The notes below the pieces were generated by a model, which was not told where the DNA came from, searched no databases, and saw nothing but the letters and a program-made list of their open reading frames with translations. A stretch of DNA of 9,397 bases from Clostridia bacterium (GTDB lineage Bacteria; Bacillota; Clostridia; Christensenellales; HGM11417): contig JAQVSX010000011.1 of assembly GCA_028700355.1 (NCBI GenBank), positions 1 through 9,397 on the forward strand, in the 5' to 3' direction. The translations under genes and the position numbers were made by a program. Shown here piece by piece: positions 6,473-9,397 of this stretch; within the stretch, counting starts at the first letter, position 1, and each line of letters opens with the position of its first letter.

Positions 6473-7365
6473 TTTGCCAGCTCCATCATAAGTTCAAGGC
6501 TTTTAGCGGCATTATCAAAAACAGACGGCTCGATTTCTATTGAATTTAAATTGTATTTTAGACAATTTCGCACATCTTCTAAAAGCGTCTTTTTCATATT
6601 CGGACAAATAAAATTATCAGAAAGCGGATAAAATTTCTTGTCGCTGTGATTTTTTTCAAGTACATCGATTACGCCCTGTTCTGTGCCTATAATAAACTCT
6701 TTGGCATTTGACAAAGCGGCATAGCTGATTATCTGCGATGTGCTGCCGCAAAAATCGGCGGCATCTACAATCTCTGCCCTGCATTCGGGATGCACCGCTA
6801 CAAGCGCTTTGGGATAAGCTTGTTTTGCCTTTATCAAATCATCGATTGTTATTTTGTCATGCACATGGCAATAGCCGTCAAACAGTATGATTTCTTTATC
6901 TGTAAAGCGGGCAATGTAACTGCCAAGGTTTTTATCGGGCAAAAATATTATTTGTTTGTTAGGTAATTTTTTTATAATTTTTGCGGCATTTGACGAAGTA
7001 CAGCAAACATCGCTTTGCGCCTTTGCCTCTACAGAAGAATTTATATATAAAACTACCGCCGCCTTAGGATACTTTGCCCGCAGCCTAATAATGTCTTCCG
7101 CTTTTAACATATCCGCCATGGGACAGCCCGCAGTGCTTTCGGCAAGCAGTACAGTTTTTTGCGGGTTTAACAGCTTTGCGCTTTCTGCCATAAATTTCAC
7201 GCCGCAAAACACAATTGTACCCGAGCTACTGCTTTTTGCTTTTTTTGCAAGTTCAAAAGAATCCCCGACATAATCGGCGGCTTCCTTAACTTGCGCAGAT
7301 TGGTAAAAATGCGCCAAAATAATGGCATCCTTTTCTTTTTTCAGTTTTTGTATTTCGTTATACAT
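6469..7365 (-). CDS. nadA: Quinolinate synthase
   Basis: The product condenses iminoaspartate with dihydroxyacetone phosphate to form quinolinate, using an oxygen-sensitive [4Fe-4S] cluster in the cytoplasm. The 298 residues match the usual length of the compact class. The three cluster cysteines are visible as Cys81 (AGCPMADM), Cys166 (DGYCHVHD) and Cys254 (FICPNMK). Other family motifs are LAHFYQ (17-22), YVGDS (32-36), YINSS (107-111), LPDKNLG (142-148), VHPEC (191-195), GSTS (207-210) and GTEQG (227-231). It is the first gene of nadA-nadB-nadC; its TGA overlaps the nadB ATG by four bases. The start ATG 7365 has only a weak AGGA about 11 bases upstream, so initiation may be modest. A promoter is seen about 60 bases upstream. 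The short leader leaves little space for a riboswitch. Confidence 0.97.
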   Translation of the reverse strand: MYNEIQKLKKEKDAIILAHFYQSAQVKEAADYVGDSFELAKKAKSSSSGTIVFCGVKFMAESAKLLNPQKTVLLAESTAGCPMADMLKAEDIIRLRAKYPKAAVVLYINSSVEAKAQSDVCCTSSNAAKIIKKLPNKQIIFLPDKNLGSYIARFTDKEIILFDGYCHVHDKITIDDLIKAKQAYPKALVAVHPECRAEIVDAADFCGSTSQIISYAALSNAKEFIIGTEQGVIDVLEKNHSDKKFYPLSDNFICPNMKKTLLEDVRNCLKYNLNSIEIEPSVFDNAAKSLELMMELAK

Positions 7366-7421
7366 AATATGTATTGTCCTATAAAGTTTGCTTGGTTAAT
7401 ATTTCTTGCAAAGTTTACAAA

Positions 7422-7450
7422 ATTATAACTTATTTAATGCTGTTTGTCTA
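7422..7450 (-). promoter_or_regulatory. Promoter of the nadABC operon
   Basis: On the minus strand TAGACA (7445-7450) matches the -35 consensus at five of six bases. It is followed by 17 bases and a perfect TATAAT (7422-7427). Transcription would begin near 7415 and give a leader of about 50 bases. The -35 box directly abuts the T-run of the malic enzyme terminator. TGT-N6-ACA half-sites at 7441-7452 overlap the -35 and could be part of an operator, but I cannot tie them to a known regulator. Confidence 0.7.
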
Positions 7451-7451
7451 C

Positions 7452-7481
7452 AAAAAAGGCAGGGCATAGTAGCAACCTGCC
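7452..7481 (-). terminator. Rho-independent terminator after the malic enzyme gene
   Basis: On the minus strand GGCAGG (7476-7481) pairs with CCTGCC (7458-7463) around a 12-base interior, in which a GC/GC pair can add to the stem. Six T follow at once (7452-7457). It starts 11 bases beyond the malic enzyme stop codon and separates that unit from nadABC. Confidence 0.8.
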
Positions 7482-7492
7482 TAACTATAATT

Positions 7493-8659
7493 CTATATTC
7501 TTGCGACCTTACTTTTCCTTGCCGCATCGGCTACCGCCTTGCCTACAATAAGCCCAAGGTCTTTGTCAAAAGGCTCGGGTATAATATAATCTTCGCTAAG
7601 CTTATTTTGCGGAACAGCGGACGCAATAGCGTATGCGGCGGCGATTTTCATTTCTTCGTTAATGTCGCTTGCACGCACATCCAAAGCGCCTCTGAATATG
7701 CCGGGAAAAGCCAATACATTGTTTATCTGATTGGGAAAGTCGCTCCTTCCCGTGCCTACAATCCTTGCGCCGCCCTCTTTTGCAAGTTCGGGCATAATTT
7801 CAGGCACAGGGTTTGCCATAGCCAATACTATAGCATCTTTTGCCATAACCTCTATCATATCCTTTGTAACTACATTCCCTGCCGAAACGCCTATAAACAC
7901 ATCGGCACCTTTTAGTGCGTCTTTTAATGTTCCGTCTATATTTTTTTTGTTTGTCTTTGTTGTTATGTTCGCTTTTGTGTTGTTTTTCATACCTTGATAT
8001 AATATGCCTTCTTTATCGCACATTATAATATTATTCACCTTTAAGCTGAGCAAAAATTTTGCTATGGCAATTCCCGCACTTCCCGCGCCGTTTATCACGA
8101 CAGTAATGCCGCTAAGCTCTTTTTTTACTATTTTTAACGCATTTATAAGCGCTGCTGCGGCAACTATCGCCGTCCCGTGCTGGTCGTCATGGAAAATCGG
8201 TATATCTGTGCATGTTTTAAGTTTTTTTTCTATTTCAAAACATCTCGGCGCTGATATGTCTTCAAGGTTTATCCCGCCGAAGCTGCCCGACAGCAGCGAA
8301 ACGGTTTTTACAATTTCGTCAACCTCCTTGCTCCTTATGCAAAGCGGTATGGCGTCGACGCCTGCAAACCTTTTAAACAGCACGCATTTGCCTTCCATAA
8401 CAGGCATACCTGCTTCGGGCCCGATGTCGCCAAGCCCTAAAACAGCAGTTCCGTCGGTAATAACCGCAACGGTGTTCCACCTACCCGTAAGCTCAAAAGA
8501 TTTGTTAATATCCTTTTGTATCTCTAAGCAGGGCTGAGCTACGCCCGGCGTGTACGCAAGCGATAAATCTGTCTTGTTTTCAATTTTCATTTTAGGGATT
8601 ATATCCTGTTTGCCCTTCCATTGTTTATGCAGTTTTAATGATTCTTCAGCATAATTCAT
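7493..8659 (-). CDS. NAD(P)-dependent malic enzyme (oxaloacetate-decarboxylating)
   Basis: The enzyme converts (S)-malate to pyruvate and CO2 with reduction of NAD or NADP, or the reverse. The 388-residue product is the short bacterial form without a phosphotransacetylase domain. Visible motifs are the catalytic tyrosine in AYTPGVA (Y36), TDGTAVLGLGDIGPEAGMPV (68-87), the catalytic lysine in MEGK (K91), metal ligands in INLEDISAPRCFEIE (E132, D133), FHDDQHGTA (156-164, D158), the nucleotide-binding loop INGAGSAGIA (189-198), ANPVPEI (282-288) and GTGRSDFPNQINNVLAFPGIFRG within 302-324. An ATG at 8689 would add 10 residues but overlaps the upstream gene and lacks a ribosome binding site. ATG 8659 has GGAAGG 8 bases upstream and is preferred. 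It lies 14 bases after the LDH2-type dehydrogenase gene, forming a malate-handling pair. NAD versus NADP preference cannot be read from the sequence. Confidence 0.95.
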   Translation of the reverse strand: MNYAEESLKLHKQWKGKQDIIPKMKIENKTDLSLAYTPGVAQPCLEIQKDINKSFELTGRWNTVAVITDGTAVLGLGDIGPEAGMPVMEGKCVLFKRFAGVDAIPLCIRSKEVDEIVKTVSLLSGSFGGINLEDISAPRCFEIEKKLKTCTDIPIFHDDQHGTAIVAAAALINALKIVKKELSGITVVINGAGSAGIAIAKFLLSLKVNNIIMCDKEGILYQGMKNNTKANITTKTNKKNIDGTLKDALKGADVFIGVSAGNVVTKDMIEVMAKDAIVLAMANPVPEIMPELAKEGGARIVGTGRSDFPNQINNVLAFPGIFRGALDVRASDINEEMKIAAAYAIASAVPQNKLSEDYIIPEPFDKDLGLIVGKAVADAARKSKVARI

Positions 8660-8673
8660 ATATATTGCCTTCC

Positions 8674-9397
8674 TTAATTGTTTTCCCATTCAAAATTATA
8701 ATTTATAAGATTATATTGTTTTTTTATTGCGCTAAACTCTTTTTGAACAGCCTCATTTACGGTTACTCCTCTGCCATTCCTTTGCTGAAAGGCAAGCCAT
8801 TCCTTTTCGCCCGCAGTGTATATTCTTTGCATTTGGGGCGCTTTTCGGCTGTTTCTAAGCTCACGCATAATATTACCCGCAGTCTTTTTAAATTCTTTTA
8901 AGCCCATAAACGCCTCTGTGTCTATGGCTATGAAAAAATGCCCTAAACAAAACGGTTTTTTGTTACCGCTGTCATCAAGCCCCGAAAGCATTTTTAAATA
9001 GTTACCCTGTTGTAATGCCGCCGAGAGCACTTCCACAACGGTTGCATAGCCGTAACCTTTATACCCTGCCAATTCTTCGCCAATACCGCCGAGGGGCGCA
9101 AGCGCCGCATCTCCCGTCAAAAGGTCTTTCAGTATGCGGGCAGAATCTGTCTTTGGTTTTCCGTCTCTGCCTATAACCATACCTTGCGGTGTCGGCTTGC
9201 CGATTTTTTCAAAATATTCTATCTTGCCCCTTTGGGTAATAGATGTAGCGCAATCTAATATAAAGGGGAATTCTTCATCTGTGGGGAAGCCTATGGTAAG
9301 CGGATTTGTGCCGAGCATATTTTCCACTCCGAAAGTGGGCGCAATGCTGGGGCGGGCGTTAGTGCCGGTAATGCCTATCATACCTTGCTTTATCGCC
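8674..9397 (-). CDS. LDH2-family malate/L-lactate dehydrogenase, 5' end cut off by the window edge
   Basis: The frame is open to the right edge, and the residues before the apparent ATG 9381 (AIKQG) fit the family, so ATG 9381 is internal and the N-terminal part is missing. About 240 residues are visible. Family landmarks are GMIGITGTNARPSIAPTFG, MLGTNPLTIGFPT, LDCATSITQRGKIE, GKPTPQGMVI, APLGG and YKGYGYATVVEVLSAAL. This family (malate, lactate, ureidoglycolate or related 2-hydroxyacid dehydrogenases) has its own NAD(P) fold unrelated to the classical LDH/MDH fold. The exact substrate is not fixed by sequence. Its pairing with a malic enzyme 14 bases downstream favours malate, but sulfolactate, lactate and ureidoglycolate are alternatives. 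The catalytic histidine expected near the N-terminus lies outside the window. Confidence 0.9.
   Translation of the reverse strand, partial: AIKQGMIGITGTNARPSIAPTFGVENMLGTNPLTIGFPTDEEFPFILDCATSITQRGKIEYFEKIGKPTPQGMVIGRDGKPKTDSARILKDLLTGDAALAPLGGIGEELAGYKGYGYATVVEVLSAALQQGNYLKMLSGLDDSGNKKPFCLGHFFIAIDTEAFMGLKEFKKTAGNIMRELRNSRKAPQMQRIYTAGEKEWLAFQQRNGRGVTVNEAVQKEFSAIKKQYNLINYNFEWENN

Noticed and set aside
7366..7415. Riboswitch upstream of nadA
   Set aside because: The predicted leader is only about 50 bases, has no convincing stem structure, and lacks a terminator or sequestering hairpin.
7383..7416. Direct repeat AAACTTT in the nadA leader
   Set aside because: Only seven bases are shared between two copies, in AT-rich DNA, so it is not distinguishable from chance.
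298..8901. Open frames on the plus strand, such as 298-603, 1271-1636, 4061-4477, 7406-7915 and 8004-8537
   Set aside because: Nearly all of their length lies antisense to confidently identified minus-strand genes. Their translations are low-complexity Ser/Phe/Ile-rich and match no family, and I saw no promoter or ribosome binding site that would support them.

Overview
This window is an AT-rich stretch of bacterial chromosome with every recognisable gene on the minus strand, so it reads from right to left. The gene content suggests a low-GC Gram-positive anaerobe of the Clostridia type. The support is strong GGAGG-type ribosome binding sites, TTG/GTG starts, a KamA-family radical SAM enzyme of the short clostridial type, a short clostridial-type malic enzyme, an anaerobic-style nadA-nadB-nadC cluster and a secreted papain-like peptidase with a Gram-positive signal peptide. 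No tRNA, rRNA, CRISPR array, insertion sequence or phage gene was seen. Species cannot be named from this.

Layout in transcription order, right to left. (1) 9397-7493: the 3' part of an LDH2-type malate/lactate dehydrogenase gene, then a complete NAD(P)-dependent malic enzyme gene, closed by a hairpin terminator. (2) 7450-4096: a promoter directly abutting that terminator drives nadA-nadB-nadC, the full route from aspartate to nicotinate mononucleotide. nadA and nadB overlap by 4 bases (ATGA) and nadB and nadC are 16 bases apart. (3) 3894-2155: a promoter, a secreted C39/papain-like cysteine peptidase gene, a small lipoprotein gene of unknown function 24 bases further on, and a terminator. 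(4) 2071-834: a promoter, a KamA-like radical SAM enzyme without the lysine-aminomutase PLP motif, and a terminator. (5) 816-1: a promoter overlapping a 20-bp perfect palindrome, the ribosome recycling factor gene frr, and the start of a small PASTA-like ORF that runs off the left edge.

How the genes fit together. The two malate enzymes share malate as substrate and could feed oxaloacetate and pyruvate metabolism. Oxaloacetate is one transamination from aspartate, the substrate of NadB, so blocks 1 and 2 are metabolically adjacent, but they appear to be separate transcription units. Blocks 3 to 5 look functionally independent. The least explained parts are the peptidase/lipoprotein pair and the PLP-motif-less KamA homologue. 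Most of the window is ordinary core metabolism, and no clearly new multi-gene system is evident. Four genes have start codons that should be moved downstream of the longest possible ORF: frr, the lipoprotein gene, nadC and the malic enzyme gene.
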